Assembly: GCA_017994055.1 (NCBI GenBank)
Contig: JAGOLL010000007.1
Location: 1-51,413, forward strand
Source of the DNA: Methanothrix sp.
Lineage (GTDB): Archaea > Halobacteriota > Methanosarcinia > Methanotrichales > Methanotrichaceae
Direction: 5' to 3'
DNA length: 51,413 nucleotides
This document shows, one piece after another, positions 24,161-33,266 of this stretch. The translations under genes were made by a program, and so were the position numbers. Below the pieces are notes generated by a model, which made no database searches, had not been told where the DNA came from, and was given only the letters and a program-made list of their open reading frames with translations. Positions within the stretch are counted from its first letter, which is position 1. Each line of letters opens with the position of its first letter.

Positions 24161-26194
24161 ATGGAGAAAATTCATACCACCTGCGTCTATTGTGGCTGCG
24201 GCTGCGGCCTGTTTCTGCACGTGGAGGAGGGCAGAATTGTGGGGTCCTCCCCCTCGCCCGGCCATCCCATGTCCAGGGGAAGCCTCTGCATCAAGGGCTG
24301 GCTGGCGGGAGACTTCGTAGGCCATGCGGAAAGGCTCACCCATCCACTACTGCGCAGAGGAGACCGAGCTGTCAAAGCCACATGGGATGAAGCCCTGGGC
24401 CTGGCGGCGAAAAAACTGAAAAGCATCCAGAGAAGGTTCGGACCACAGTCTCTGGGCGTCTTGACCTCGGCCAAAGGAACCAATGAGGAGAATTACCTTC
24501 TCATGAAGCTGGCCCGAGCGGGGCTGGGAACCAATAATGTGGACCACGTGGCCAGGCTCTGCCATGCACCGACCGTGGCCGGCCTGGGATCTGCTCTGGG
24601 AAGCGGCGCCATGACCGGCTCCATCTCCAGCCTGGAGTGCTCCGATGCCATCCTGGTAGTCGGCTCCAACACCACCGAGCAGCATCCCCTGGTGGCATCC
24701 TACATCCTCCGGGCCAGGTCCAGGGGAGCAAAGCTCATCGTCGCCGATCCCAGAAAGACGCGACTGGCTGAGCTGGCAGATCTCTGGCTCTCTCCCCGGT
24801 CGGGAACGGACGTGGTCTGGATCAATTCTCTTCTGAATGTGATAGTAGAGCAGGACCTCATCGATCGGCAATTCATAGAGGAGCGCACGGCAGGATTCGA
24901 GGAGACGGCTCTGTCATTGAGAGAACAGACCCCAGACAAAGCAGAGGAGATCTCGGGCATCGCCCGGACCGACCTGGCCAGGGCAGCAGCCATATTCGGA
25001 AAGGCGGAGCGTGCCGCAATCGTCTATGCCATGGGCGTCACCCAGCATGCCCAGGGCACGGATATAGTCCAGGCCCTGGCCAACCTGGCTCTGGCTACGG
25101 GAAACATGGGCAGAGAGGGCACGGGCATCTACCCCCTGCGCGGTCACCAGAATGTCCAGGGGGCATGCGATATGGGAGCACTTCCTACGGTCTTCTCCGG
25201 ATACCAACCACTATCCAGTCCTGCCGTCCGAGCCAAATTCGAGACGGCCTGGGGGACAGCCCTTTCCGCTGAGCCTGGGCTTACCGCCCTGGAGATGCTC
25301 TGGGCGGCAGAGACAGGAAGCCTTAAAGGCCTGATTGTCGTGGGCGAGAATCCCGCCCTGAGCTACCCGGATTCGTTTCGAGTCCTCAAGGCACTGAAAG
25401 AGCTGGAGTTATTGCTGGTATGCGATATATTCCCAAACGAGACCACCGCCCTGGCCGATGTGGTCCTTCCCGCCGCCTGTTTTGCTGAGAAAGAGGGGAC
25501 ATTCACCTCTACGGAAAGGCGGGTGCAGCTCATAAGGAAGGCTGTAAATCCTCCGGGAGAGGCGAGAGCAGAATGGGAGTGGATCTGTGAGCTGATGCGG
25601 CTGATGGGGCTGCAAGCGGATTATGCTTCGCCGGCCAGCATCATGGCAGAGATGGCATTGCTTACTCCCAGCTACAGCGGGATAGCCTATGAACGGCTTG
25701 GCCTGGCGGGGCTGCAATGGCCATGCCCCTCCAAAGACCATCCAGGAACGGGCATTTTGCATGTGGACTGCTTCTCACAGGGCCGGGCTCGCCTCCGCCC
25801 CGTCTATTATGCCCAACCACCAGAGATTCCTGATTCCGACTATCCATTTATCCTCAATACCGGAAGGAGCCTGTATCACTTTCATACCGGTACCATGACT
25901 CGCAGGACATCTCTTCTGGACAGAGAGATCCCGGCTCCTTTTGTGGATATCAATCCCGAGGACGCAAGGATCCTGGGGCTGAGAGAGGGCATGAGGGTCA
26001 TTGTGGAGACAAGAAGGGGCAGAATTGCTGCTGAAGCACATCTTGTGGACCGCCTTCCCAGAGGAAATCTGTTTCTGCCCATACACTTTACCGAGGCCCC
26101 GGCCAATGCTCTGACCTGCCAGTCTATTGATCCCGTCTCCAAGATTGCAGAGTTGAAGGTCTCGGCGGCCCGCCTGGAGAGGGTGATGCCATGA
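24161..26194 (+). CDS. fdhA: Formate-dehydrogenase-like molybdopterin oxidoreductase, Cys type
   Basis: A 677-residue catalytic subunit of the Mo/W-bisPGD family. Residues 8-43 hold a [4Fe-4S] site (C8, C11, C15 and C43 in CVYCGCGCG and SLCIKGW). The active-site position is Cys134 in ARLCHAPTVAGL (codon TGC at 24560-24562), where many formate dehydrogenases carry selenocysteine. The cofactor-binding blocks GSNTTEQHP, GRSLYHFHTG and the C-terminal molydopterin-dinucleotide domain (LREGMRVIVETRRG) follow. Formate is the likeliest substrate but is not proven. It starts a three-gene operon, with ATGA overlap to the next gene. There is no F420-binding FdhB. Confidence 0.85.
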   Translation: MEKIHTTCVYCGCGCGLFLHVEEGRIVGSSPSPGHPMSRGSLCIKGWLAGDFVGHAERLTHPLLRRGDRAVKATWDEALGLAAKKLKSIQRRFGPQSLGVLTSAKGTNEENYLLMKLARAGLGTNNVDHVARLCHAPTVAGLGSALGSGAMTGSISSLECSDAILVVGSNTTEQHPLVASYILRARSRGAKLIVADPRKTRLAELADLWLSPRSGTDVVWINSLLNVIVEQDLIDRQFIEERTAGFEETALSLREQTPDKAEEISGIARTDLARAAAIFGKAERAAIVYAMGVTQHAQGTDIVQALANLALATGNMGREGTGIYPLRGHQNVQGACDMGALPTVFSGYQPLSSPAVRAKFETAWGTALSAEPGLTALEMLWAAETGSLKGLIVVGENPALSYPDSFRVLKALKELELLLVCDIFPNETTALADVVLPAACFAEKEGTFTSTERRVQLIRKAVNPPGEARAEWEWICELMRLMGLQADYASPASIMAEMALLTPSYSGIAYERLGLAGLQWPCPSKDHPGTGILHVDCFSQGRARLRPVYYAQPPEIPDSDYPFILNTGRSLYHFHTGTMTRRTSLLDREIPAPFVDINPEDARILGLREGMRVIVETRRGRIAAEAHLVDRLPRGNLFLPIHFTEAPANALTCQSIDPVSKIAELKVSAARLERVMP

Positions 26195-27189
26195 AGGCGT
26201 TCCTGGCCAAAGAGGGCCTCATTCCTCTTCTGGAGGCGCTGAGCCAGCAGATGGAGATCATAGCGCCGCTGGCTACAGAATCCTGCGCCGTATTTTCCAG
26301 CTGGAGAGGCCAGATCATGGATTTGCAGAACAATGCCCTCGCCCCTCCGACGGAGTTCCTGCTCCCCCATAGGGAGATTCTCTTTCGATATGTTCAGGAA
26401 TCGGGGCGCTATACCTTCAAAGAGGAGGAGATACCACCCAGGCTGCTCTTTGCCATCCGGCCCTGCGATCTGCACGCCATAGCCTTGCTGGATAAGATAT
26501 TCGGATCGCAACCTATCGACCAAGCCTACTTCCGACGCCGTAGGGCTACCGCCCTGGTGGTTCTGAACTGTACCACATGGGGCAGAGAGTGCTTCTGCGC
26601 CTCATTGGGAGCTGGACCGGAAGCCAGAGATCCCTGCGACCTTCAGCTCACGGATATAGGGGATGGATATCTATGCCAGGCAGAGACTCCGGCAGGGATT
26701 CTGATTCTAAAAGCCGCTTCCGATCTGCTGCAGCCTGCCAAGTTGGAGCACGATCAGGAGAAGGCGAGGCTTCTTCAGATGGCTCGAGAGACCATGCCCA
26801 GGGATGGGTCCTGCCAGCAGATGAGGCAGGCTATGAAAAGAGCTGATTGGGAGGACCTGGGCCGGGAATGCTTGGGCTGCGGAGGATGCAGCTTCGTCTG
26901 CCCCGTCTGCCATTGCTTCAATATAATTGACTCGGGCATTCCGGATGGAGAGAGGCTGCGCTGTCGGGATTCCTGCCTTTTGTCCGGGTTTTCTCGCCTC
27001 GCCGGAGGGGCCAATCCCCGGCGAACATCGGGCCAGCGCCTCAAGCACTGGTACCAGGACAAGTTTGAGGATATTCCCAAGATAACCGGACTTCCCGGCT
27101 GCGTGGGCTGCGGTCGCTGCCATCTGGTCTGCCCGGCACCAATAAACAGAGCCGATCTTAAGGTAGAGAGCCGGGAGGCGAAAGGATGA
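26191..27189 (+). CDS. 4Fe-4S dicluster subunit, sulfhydrogenase-beta/AsrA type
   Basis: This 332-residue electron-transfer subunit resembles HydB of sulfhydrogenases and AsrA of anaerobic sulfite reductase. The N-terminal part has RLLFAIRPCDLHAIALLDKIF, typical of this family. Two [4Fe-4S] sites follow: ECLGCGGCSFVCPVCHCFN at about residues 227-245 and GCVGCGRCHLVCPAP near the C-terminus. It overlaps fdhA and the following flavin gene by ATGA on both sides, so the three proteins are probably made in equal amounts. It would pass electrons between the molybdopterin subunit and the flavin subunit. Confidence 0.85.
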   Translation: MKAFLAKEGLIPLLEALSQQMEIIAPLATESCAVFSSWRGQIMDLQNNALAPPTEFLLPHREILFRYVQESGRYTFKEEEIPPRLLFAIRPCDLHAIALLDKIFGSQPIDQAYFRRRRATALVVLNCTTWGRECFCASLGAGPEARDPCDLQLTDIGDGYLCQAETPAGILILKAASDLLQPAKLEHDQEKARLLQMARETMPRDGSCQQMRQAMKRADWEDLGRECLGCGGCSFVCPVCHCFNIIDSGIPDGERLRCRDSCLLSGFSRLAGGANPRRTSGQRLKHWYQDKFEDIPKITGLPGCVGCGRCHLVCPAPINRADLKVESREAKG

Positions 27190-27980
27190 GCGAGTATATT
27201 CCCATGCAGGCAGAGATATTGGATATAGACATCGAATCCCCCAACACCTACCTGATCACCCTCAAGCTCCTGGAAGAGGGAGAGGAATTCAGATACCTTC
27301 CGGGGCAATTCGTCATGATCTCCGTCTTCGGCCTGGGCGAATGCCCCATCTCCATAGCTTCATCTCCCACCAGAAGGAGCCTGCAGCTTTGCATCCGTCG
27401 AGCCGGAAAGGTAACCAATGCGATCATGGACTGCCTGGTGGGAGATATAGTGGGAATACGCGGCCCATATGGAAACGGTTTTCCACTGGACCGGATGATG
27501 AGGGATGTGGTCATTGCCGGCGGCGGCTCAGGATTTGCTACCCTTCGCTCGCTCATCAACTACATCTCCGACCGGAGGGAGATGTTCGGCAAGGTGTCCA
27601 TAGCCTACGGAGCACGGACCAGCCAGGACCTCTACTTCATGCAGGAGTACAGGAGCTGGCAGAGGGCGGGGATGGAGGTGGCAGTTACCGTGGATATAGG
27701 CGACGAGCTGTGGAAGGGAAATGTGGGACTGGTCACCAGCCTCATCGATCGCTTTGAACTCAATCCCGGCTCAGCAGCCATCTGCGGCCCGCCGGTTATG
27801 ATCAATGCTGTGGCCGGAAAGCTCATGGAGCGAGGATTTCATCTGTCGGACATTTATGTATCCATGGAGAGGCACATGAAGTGCGGCGTGGGAAAATGCG
27901 AGCATTGCGCCATCGGGCCATATCATACCTGCCAGGACGGACCGGTATTCAGCTACGACCGGGTGAGAGAAGTGATTTGA
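27186..27980 (+). CDS. FAD/NAD(P)-binding subunit, sulfhydrogenase-gamma/AsrB type
   Basis: A 264-residue ferredoxin-reductase-like flavoprotein related to HydG/AsrB and PyrK. The FAD-binding domain (FRYLPGQFVMISVFG, PISIASSP) is followed by the NAD(P)-binding domain (DVVIAGGGSGFATLRSLI, and AAICGPPVMI). Near the C-terminus CGVGKCEHCAIGPYHTCQDG has the four Cys of a [2Fe-2S] cluster. It closes the operon that begins with fdhA, and probably exchanges electrons with NAD(P)(H). The operon has no hydrogenase large or small subunit, so the FdhA-like protein takes that place. Confidence 0.87.
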   Translation: MSEYIPMQAEILDIDIESPNTYLITLKLLEEGEEFRYLPGQFVMISVFGLGECPISIASSPTRRSLQLCIRRAGKVTNAIMDCLVGDIVGIRGPYGNGFPLDRMMRDVVIAGGGSGFATLRSLINYISDRREMFGKVSIAYGARTSQDLYFMQEYRSWQRAGMEVAVTVDIGDELWKGNVGLVTSLIDRFELNPGSAAICGPPVMINAVAGKLMERGFHLSDIYVSMERHMKCGVGKCEHCAIGPYHTCQDGPVFSYDRVREVI

Positions 27981-28063
27981 AATCATTTGCTGCGAAATCC
28001 AATTTGTCGGCTTGCCATCATTGCATTGATGGATAAAAATACAATCAATAATCAGCTATTCGC

Positions 28064-28072
28064 TTTTTTTTT
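28064..28072 (+). terminator. T9 tract after the fdhA-like operon
   Basis: Nine consecutive T about 85 bases after the last stop codon. Archaeal RNA polymerase stops at such U-rich tracts without needing a hairpin, so it is the likely end of the operon transcript. Confidence 0.45.
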
Positions 28073-28129
28073 GGGACCCGCAATTATTCATCGCAAAAGC
28101 TGGCGCATCCCTGCAGTGCTGCCCGTATT

Positions 28130-28714
28130 TTAGGAATTTTTCAGACCGACTGGTGTGCGCTCTTGCTCCTTCCAGGCACTGTAAAGCTCAGATACATCGC
28201 AGTAGTGCAATTTTTGCTTTAGCAATAATGCCCTGGCAATGGAATCGATGAGCCGGGCATGGGATATGATCAGCTCATAGGTTTCTTGGTATCTCTCCTG
28301 CAGATACTGATCCCCTTTTGTCTCATCGGGGAAATTGCATCTCCATCGGTCTCTCTTTTCACATAAATTTTTTATTTTCCCGAAATCGTTACTCAGCGAG
28401 GCATCTGACACAGGGGTGTTGGCAAAAAGAGAGGCGGAAATGCTGCCGGCATAAAGAGCATTGATCACCCGGGAGAGATAAAGATCCACCTCATGGGGGG
28501 ACCGGGGTAGCTTATGCACCGGAGAGAGTCGCCTAACCACGCCATTCAATTTCCTGCCATCGATCTGCTCCGGTATGATGGAGACGTAATCAAAGTCCAG
28601 TCCGTATTCAAAATAGGCAACGGCATGTCCTGCTTCATGGTAAGCAGTTCGAATCTCAGCTTTCTTTGGATTAATCGACCTGGCTTTCAGCAATGCCTGC
28701 ATGGCTCGACTCAT
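28130..28714 (-). CDS. Stand-alone FtsH-type (M41) zinc peptidase domain
   Basis: A 194-residue protein with only the peptidase part of FtsH. HEAGH is at residues 26-30 in TAYHEAGHAVAYFEYGLD, followed by VSIIPE, as in M41. The third zinc ligand is probably Asp110 in SLSNDFGKI, matching the SND of FtsH. The AAA+ ATPase and membrane helices of FtsH are missing. I choose ATG 28714, which has GGAG 6 bases upstream; the frame is open to 28810, but TATA-like sequences lie within that part. It may act with a separate ATPase, or be an ATP-independent protease. Both are inferences. Confidence 0.7.
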   Translation of the reverse strand: MSRAMQALLKARSINPKKAEIRTAYHEAGHAVAYFEYGLDFDYVSIIPEQIDGRKLNGVVRRLSPVHKLPRSPHEVDLYLSRVINALYAGSISASLFANTPVSDASLSNDFGKIKNLCEKRDRWRCNFPDETKGDQYLQERYQETYELIISHARLIDSIARALLLKQKLHYCDVSELYSAWKEQERTPVGLKNS

Positions 28715-28919
28715 CCTCGTCTCCAGGACGGACAGACTCCTGCATATGCTATTTCCAGACAACCGCATCAATACGCTGATATAAAGGAATATAAATCTAT
28801 GTCTTTCCAACTCAATCCGTTGCCATCATGAACCTTCTGTCATCATCTTATAGCCTGGCACGGGGCAGAAGAAAGGAAAAAAGGTCATTCAGAAGAGGGG
28901 CCTCTTCCGGTTATGACCA

Positions 28920-29780
28920 TCATCTCACTGCGGGAAGCTCCGGGCAGTTGCAGGCGGTTATCTCTCCCGTCTCCAGGCCCTTGGTGAACCACTGCACCCT
29001 CTGGGCGGATGTGCCATGGGTGAATGAGTCGGGAACCACATAGCCCTGGGACTGCTTCTGGAGGCGGTCGTCTCCCACGGCGCTGGCGGCATTCAGCCCC
29101 TCTTCAATGTCGCCGCTCTCCAGTATCAGGTTCTGGTTGGAGGCCCGATTGGCCCATAGCCCGGCATAGCAATCGGCTTGAAGCTCCAGGGCTACCGACA
29201 ATTGGTTTGCCTCGGCCCGGCTCGCCCCGCGGCTCATCCTTTCTACATATTGTGAGGTCCCGAGAAGGGTCTGCACATGATGGCCGACCTCATGGGCTAT
29301 GACATAGGCCTGGGCGAAGTCGCCGGGGGCACCCAATCTCCTCTGAAGCTCCTCCAAGAATTCCAGGTCGAGGTATACCTTCTGGTCTCCAGGGCAATAA
29401 AATGGCCCAACCGATGCACTGGCCTGGCCGCATGCCGACTGCACCGCTCTGCTGAAGAGGACCAGCTTGGGGTAGACATAATCCTGTCCCAGCTCCTCCT
29501 GAAATATATTGTCCCAGGTTGTCTCAATATCGCCGAGAACCAATGATACGAACTCGCTGCTCTGGTTCAGCTCCTCATCGGAAAGCTGAGATTGCTGCCC
29601 CCCGCTTCCCGTCGATTCCATGCCTTGAAGGAACTGTCCTGGATCGACGCCCATGAACATGGATATGAGGAGGATCAGTATCAGCCCGATGCCTCCCACG
29701 CCTCCGGCTGCCCCACCGGGAATCCGAGCCGACCTTCGATCCTCAATGTTCTCGCTCTTTTTCTCCCTACGCCATTTCAT
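28920..29780 (-). CDS. YpfJ-type neutral zinc metallopeptidase
   Basis: A protein of 286 residues with a YpfJ-family layout. A short basic N-terminus leads into one membrane helix at about residues 29-44 (GGIGLILILLISMFMG) and a Gln/Ser-rich linker. The zinc-dependent domain has HEVGH at residues 163-167 (AYVIAHEVGHHVQTLLG) and ELQADCYAGLWA, which supplies the third ligand. Conserved CPGDQKVYLDLEF is also visible. The substrate is unknown for the family. I use ATG 29780 (MKWRREK) because the frame from 29819 gives a non-typical extension. Confidence 0.88.
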   Translation of the reverse strand: MKWRREKKSENIEDRRSARIPGGAAGGVGGIGLILILLISMFMGVDPGQFLQGMESTGSGGQQSQLSDEELNQSSEFVSLVLGDIETTWDNIFQEELGQDYVYPKLVLFSRAVQSACGQASASVGPFYCPGDQKVYLDLEFLEELQRRLGAPGDFAQAYVIAHEVGHHVQTLLGTSQYVERMSRGASRAEANQLSVALELQADCYAGLWANRASNQNLILESGDIEEGLNAASAVGDDRLQKQSQGYVVPDSFTHGTSAQRVQWFTKGLETGEITACNCPELPAVR

Positions 29781-30168
29781 AAATCCATCCCTTCCCAGAC
29801 CACGAGCTTGTTGCAGCATTATTTATGCCGAACTGGTTCATATGCTCATTGCATGCCCGAAAGATAGATTATACTTTCGGCAAGGCCACTGTTCGGCCGA
29901 TAGCTTTTTCTCCTATCAGATACATCATTATTATTCATGACGTGTATCTCCTGCCGGGATTGCAATGAGACTGTCGCCCGATACAGAGATGGAAAGATGC
30001 TCTGCGAGTCGAGAGGCTTCAATCGGCGTTCCTGCTTCTGTGAGGATTACAGGGAAAGAGAATTCTATTTCGACTTTACCCTGGATTGAATTTGATAAGA
30101 TGCAGCCTGGATGCTCGATAGAATTGGGCAGGGATAAATGAAAAAATGATTGATGGGTCTCAGTAGCC

Positions 30169-30537
30169 TTATTTTGGCCGAACCAATAGCCCACCGGTTC
30201 TCGTGTCTTTATCCACAGTGTTGGGAGATAGCTGACTTGGGGTTTCCATAACCGAATCATCGGAATCCAGATAAGCTTCGGGAACGATCTTTCCATCCTT
30301 TCTGGCGTATCCAGCCGGAACATCTCCCCAAGTCCAGAGGTCTGACTCATTGGACTGGTTAAGGACGGAGTCAATAGTACCATTGAGAGTAGCAGAGGTA
30401 CTATTGGTGACATTTGTACTTGTGTTATCCGAGGCAGTGGTGTTATTGCCAATGCCTGGAATATCAACTGCGCAGCAAGAGACGGCCAATGCCAAGATGC
30501 TAAATGCGATTGCAGCTACTACTGTCTGCTTGGTCAT
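30169..30537 (-). CDS. Secreted glycosylation-rich protein
   Basis: A 122-residue protein with a signal peptide (MTKQTVVAAIAFSILALAV) and then at least seven N-glycosylation sequons within 45 residues (NNTT, NTST, NVTN, NSTS, NGTI, NQSN, NESD). It ends with a Trp-containing segment (DLWTWGDVPAGYARKDG) and RTGGLLVRPK. I start at ATG 30537, since AGGTGATC lies just upstream. No domain is recognised. After its stop another reading frame stays open to 29931 and could be a continuation split by a frameshift (see findings). Confidence 0.6.
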   Translation of the reverse strand: MTKQTVVAAIAFSILALAVSCCAVDIPGIGNNTTASDNTSTNVTNSTSATLNGTIDSVLNQSNESDLWTWGDVPAGYARKDGKIVPEAYLDSDDSVMETPSQLSPNTVDKDTRTGGLLVRPK

Positions 30538-30688
30538 GAGACGGATCACCTTAGGCCTAGGGAAAGGCCTTCTATTATTTAAAGCATCGAGTCTGCAAAT
30601 GAGGCCTGTTCATACCAGCTAAGAAAATGCTGTAAAATGTCTGCCCAGCTATTTACTTGGGTCTACAAATTAAAATCTCGAAGCGGCC

Positions 30689-30799
30689 ATGAAAGAAGGA
30701 TTCTTAATTCTAAAATCTACCAGCTATGGATATCAGATATCCCTTAATTTCACAATGAAGGATGAGATCAGGGCGATAATTAGAGAGGTTTATCCCTGA
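30689..30799 (+). CDS. Possible 36-residue small protein
   Basis: ATG 30689 to TGA 30797-30799 encodes MKEGFLILKSTSYGYQISLN and 16 more residues ending in IREVYP. It lies alone in the gap between the glycosylation-rich gene and the helicase. There is no clear ribosome-binding site, so support is weak. It could be the tail or head of a lost gene. Confidence 0.2.
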   Translation: MKEGFLILKSTSYGYQISLNFTMKDEIRAIIREVYP

Positions 30800-30810
30800 A
30801 AAATCAATAC

Positions 30811-33252
30811 TCACTCCCCCTCCACCCGCCTCTTCCTCTCCCCTGCCTCCCGCGCCGCCTCTCCCCTGCCCAGCACCCTGGCCACCGCCTCTATGGCCTC
30901 CAGGTACCGCACCATCTGGTCCAGCCAGTTTATGAGATCGCCCTGGTAGGCATACATCCCATAGCGGTCGGAGAAGTGCTGGATGATCTCCTCCGGGCTC
31001 TTGCCCTCCTCTCTCAACTCCAGTATCCTCAGGGAGATGCTCTTTTGGACGCAGCCGCAGTAGGGCGATTCCTTGTGGGTGCAGCGCAGGAAATCCCGGG
31101 CGAAGTCCAGGCAGTACCTCTGCAGCTTGTTTTCCAGCTCCCGCAGATCGGCGCTGGATAGCAGATCCAGAAACGAGCCGTGCAGAGCCCTCTGGGAGAT
31201 CTGCATGTGCAGCTTTGTCGATATCCGCTCAGCGAACTTTAGGTACAGGTCCTCAAAGCTCTCCAGCTCCACAGCAATCTCCAGAGGCCTCTTCCCCTTT
31301 TTCAGCAGCCTGGAAATGCTCTCCACCTGCTCCGGGGTGAGAAAGTGCGCCGCCGCCGCTTCGCCCAGCCGGGTGGGGGCGATGCCCTGGACCAGTCCCG
31401 CCTTCTCCAGCGAGACAAGAGCGCTTTTCAGGTCATCGAGGCCCAGGGTGAGAGCATGCAGCCTCTCCAGATCCGCCCTGCTCCGGGAGGCCACAGCATT
31501 AGCTAGGACCTCCTCCAGCTGCTGTTGCTCCTCGAACTGGGGGGAGACATCCTCCATCTGGCCGTTTAAGAGGGCGAGAGCCATCTCATCCTCCGACTCT
31601 CCCCGCCCGGAGGAGAAGCGCCGGCCCGGCTCGGCCAGGATGTAGACCAGCCCCCGGTCGTGGTAGCCGGGCCGGCCCGCCCGGCCCAGCATCTGGTTGA
31701 ACTCATGTACATTGAGCCACTCTATGCCCATGGCTAAAGATTCGAAGACCACCTGGGAGGCGGGAAAGTCCACCCCCGCTGCCAGGGCAGCAGTGGTGAC
31801 CACTGTATGAATCCTGCCCTCCCCGAATAGCTCCTCGATCCTCTTTCTCTCCGGATACTGCAGGCCGGCATGGTAAGCTGCCGCGCCAGGAATGGCATCG
31901 GCCAGGGCATAGCAGTTCTTTCTGGAGTTGGTAAAGACTATGCTCTGGCCCCGATAGCCTGTGGATGAGGTCAGATCCTGGGCCTCCCGGCATAGCTGGC
32001 GCAGCAGCTTTCTCTTCTCCGGCCCAGAGGAGAATATGAGGTGCCTCTCTATGGGCACCGGCCGGACCTCGTACTCGACCAAAGTTGCGCCAAGCCTCCT
32101 GGCCAGGGCAGCCGGATTGCCCACTGTGGCGGAGAGGAAGATGAACTGGGCCGCCGGAGCGGCGTTCTTGAGCCTGGCAATCATCCCCGCCAGGCGGTGG
32201 CCGCGCTCGGCATCCTCCAGCATATGCACCTCATCTATGACCACTGTGCCAACCCGGCCCAGGCTCTTTTTGCTGCGGATGACCTGGTCTATGCCCTCAT
32301 AAGTGCCAGCGATGATATCCGCATCCAGGCTTTGGGGAATCTTGCGCCCCCTCCCCAGGCGGATGCGGCTGACTCCCACCCGGATGGAGCTCTGAAATCC
32401 CAGCTCCCGGTAGGCGGAGAGCTGATCGAACTTCTGATTGGCCAAAGCCACCAGCGGAACCAAGAAGAGCAGCTTTCCTTTTCCTTCCAGCAGGTTCTTG
32501 ATCCCGGCCATCTCCCCTACCAGGCTCTTTCCCGTGGCCGTGGCTGATACCACCAGCTGATGCCTCCCTTCCAAGAGGCCGGATTTGACCGAGCGGGACT
32601 GCACCGGAAGAAGCCTGGTCAAACGGCGCTGCAAGAGCTGCATCAGGGGCGGTGGCAGGGCAATGGAGGCCAGCGGCAGAGTGGGCTCCTCCCGGCTGGC
32701 AGCAATTATATCGAAGCGGGTCAGCTCCGGCTCGAGCCTCTGCAATGAGAGCAGCCCCACCACATCATCGAGGTTCCTCCTCTCTTTGAGGATCCTGGCC
32801 AGATGGGCCTTGGCCGGCCGGGAGAGCTTGCGAAAGTCCGCCTCACGCAATAGCTCCGCCGCAGCGCAGTTCTCACAGATGCGCCGGCCCTTGTAGGTTA
32901 TGGCGTCAGCATCTACATAGGTGACCCGCCTCTCCCCCAGGCAGTGGTTGCAGACCTGCACAAATCTGTGCTTTAGCTGATAGGCCTGCAATAGCTCGAT
33001 GAACCTCTTCTCCAAGATGGGATCGCCCCGGACCAGATAGATTGCCTGAGCCCGCCGCAGCATCCTCAGGGCATCTTCTGGTGGCAGGAACCTCTCCGGC
33101 TGGCCGTCCTTCTTCACCAGAAATTTAAACGCCCTGGGACCCTGAGGCATATCCTTGAGCCGCAGATACCCCTCGAATAGTGTCTTGCTGCCGCTTTGAG
33201 GCAGAAGCAGTATGCGAGAGCGATCTGCCTGAGCCAGAACCTGAAATGTCAT
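30811..33252 (-). CDS. Archaeal superfamily 2 helicase (DUF5814 type)
   Basis: An 813-residue DEAD/DEAH-like helicase. An N-terminal domain of about 200 residues carries a four-Cys zinc site (C101, C104, C126, C129 in CNHCLG and CENCA). The helicase core follows: Walker A SATATGKS at 236-243, DEVH box in VVIDEVHML, motif III LSATVGNP, TTAALAAGVDFP and QMLGRAGRPGY. This matches Ski2/Hel308-type enzymes. The C-terminus has a second Cys cluster (CTHKESPYCGC). A role in DNA repair or RNA processing is inferred. It is the last gene of the psmB-fttA operon, starting 15 bases after the regulator stop. Confidence 0.85.
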   Translation of the reverse strand: MTFQVLAQADRSRILLLPQSGSKTLFEGYLRLKDMPQGPRAFKFLVKKDGQPERFLPPEDALRMLRRAQAIYLVRGDPILEKRFIELLQAYQLKHRFVQVCNHCLGERRVTYVDADAITYKGRRICENCAAAELLREADFRKLSRPAKAHLARILKERRNLDDVVGLLSLQRLEPELTRFDIIAASREEPTLPLASIALPPPLMQLLQRRLTRLLPVQSRSVKSGLLEGRHQLVVSATATGKSLVGEMAGIKNLLEGKGKLLFLVPLVALANQKFDQLSAYRELGFQSSIRVGVSRIRLGRGRKIPQSLDADIIAGTYEGIDQVIRSKKSLGRVGTVVIDEVHMLEDAERGHRLAGMIARLKNAAPAAQFIFLSATVGNPAALARRLGATLVEYEVRPVPIERHLIFSSGPEKRKLLRQLCREAQDLTSSTGYRGQSIVFTNSRKNCYALADAIPGAAAYHAGLQYPERKRIEELFGEGRIHTVVTTAALAAGVDFPASQVVFESLAMGIEWLNVHEFNQMLGRAGRPGYHDRGLVYILAEPGRRFSSGRGESEDEMALALLNGQMEDVSPQFEEQQQLEEVLANAVASRSRADLERLHALTLGLDDLKSALVSLEKAGLVQGIAPTRLGEAAAAHFLTPEQVESISRLLKKGKRPLEIAVELESFEDLYLKFAERISTKLHMQISQRALHGSFLDLLSSADLRELENKLQRYCLDFARDFLRCTHKESPYCGCVQKSISLRILELREEGKSPEEIIQHFSDRYGMYAYQGDLINWLDQMVRYLEAIEAVARVLGRGEAAREAGERKRRVEGE

Positions 33253-33266
33253 TCCTAAAATTGGAT

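Noticed and set aside
24560..24562. Selenocysteine in the FdhA-like protein
   Set aside because: The active-site codon is TGC (Cys), and there is no in-frame TGA in the gene.
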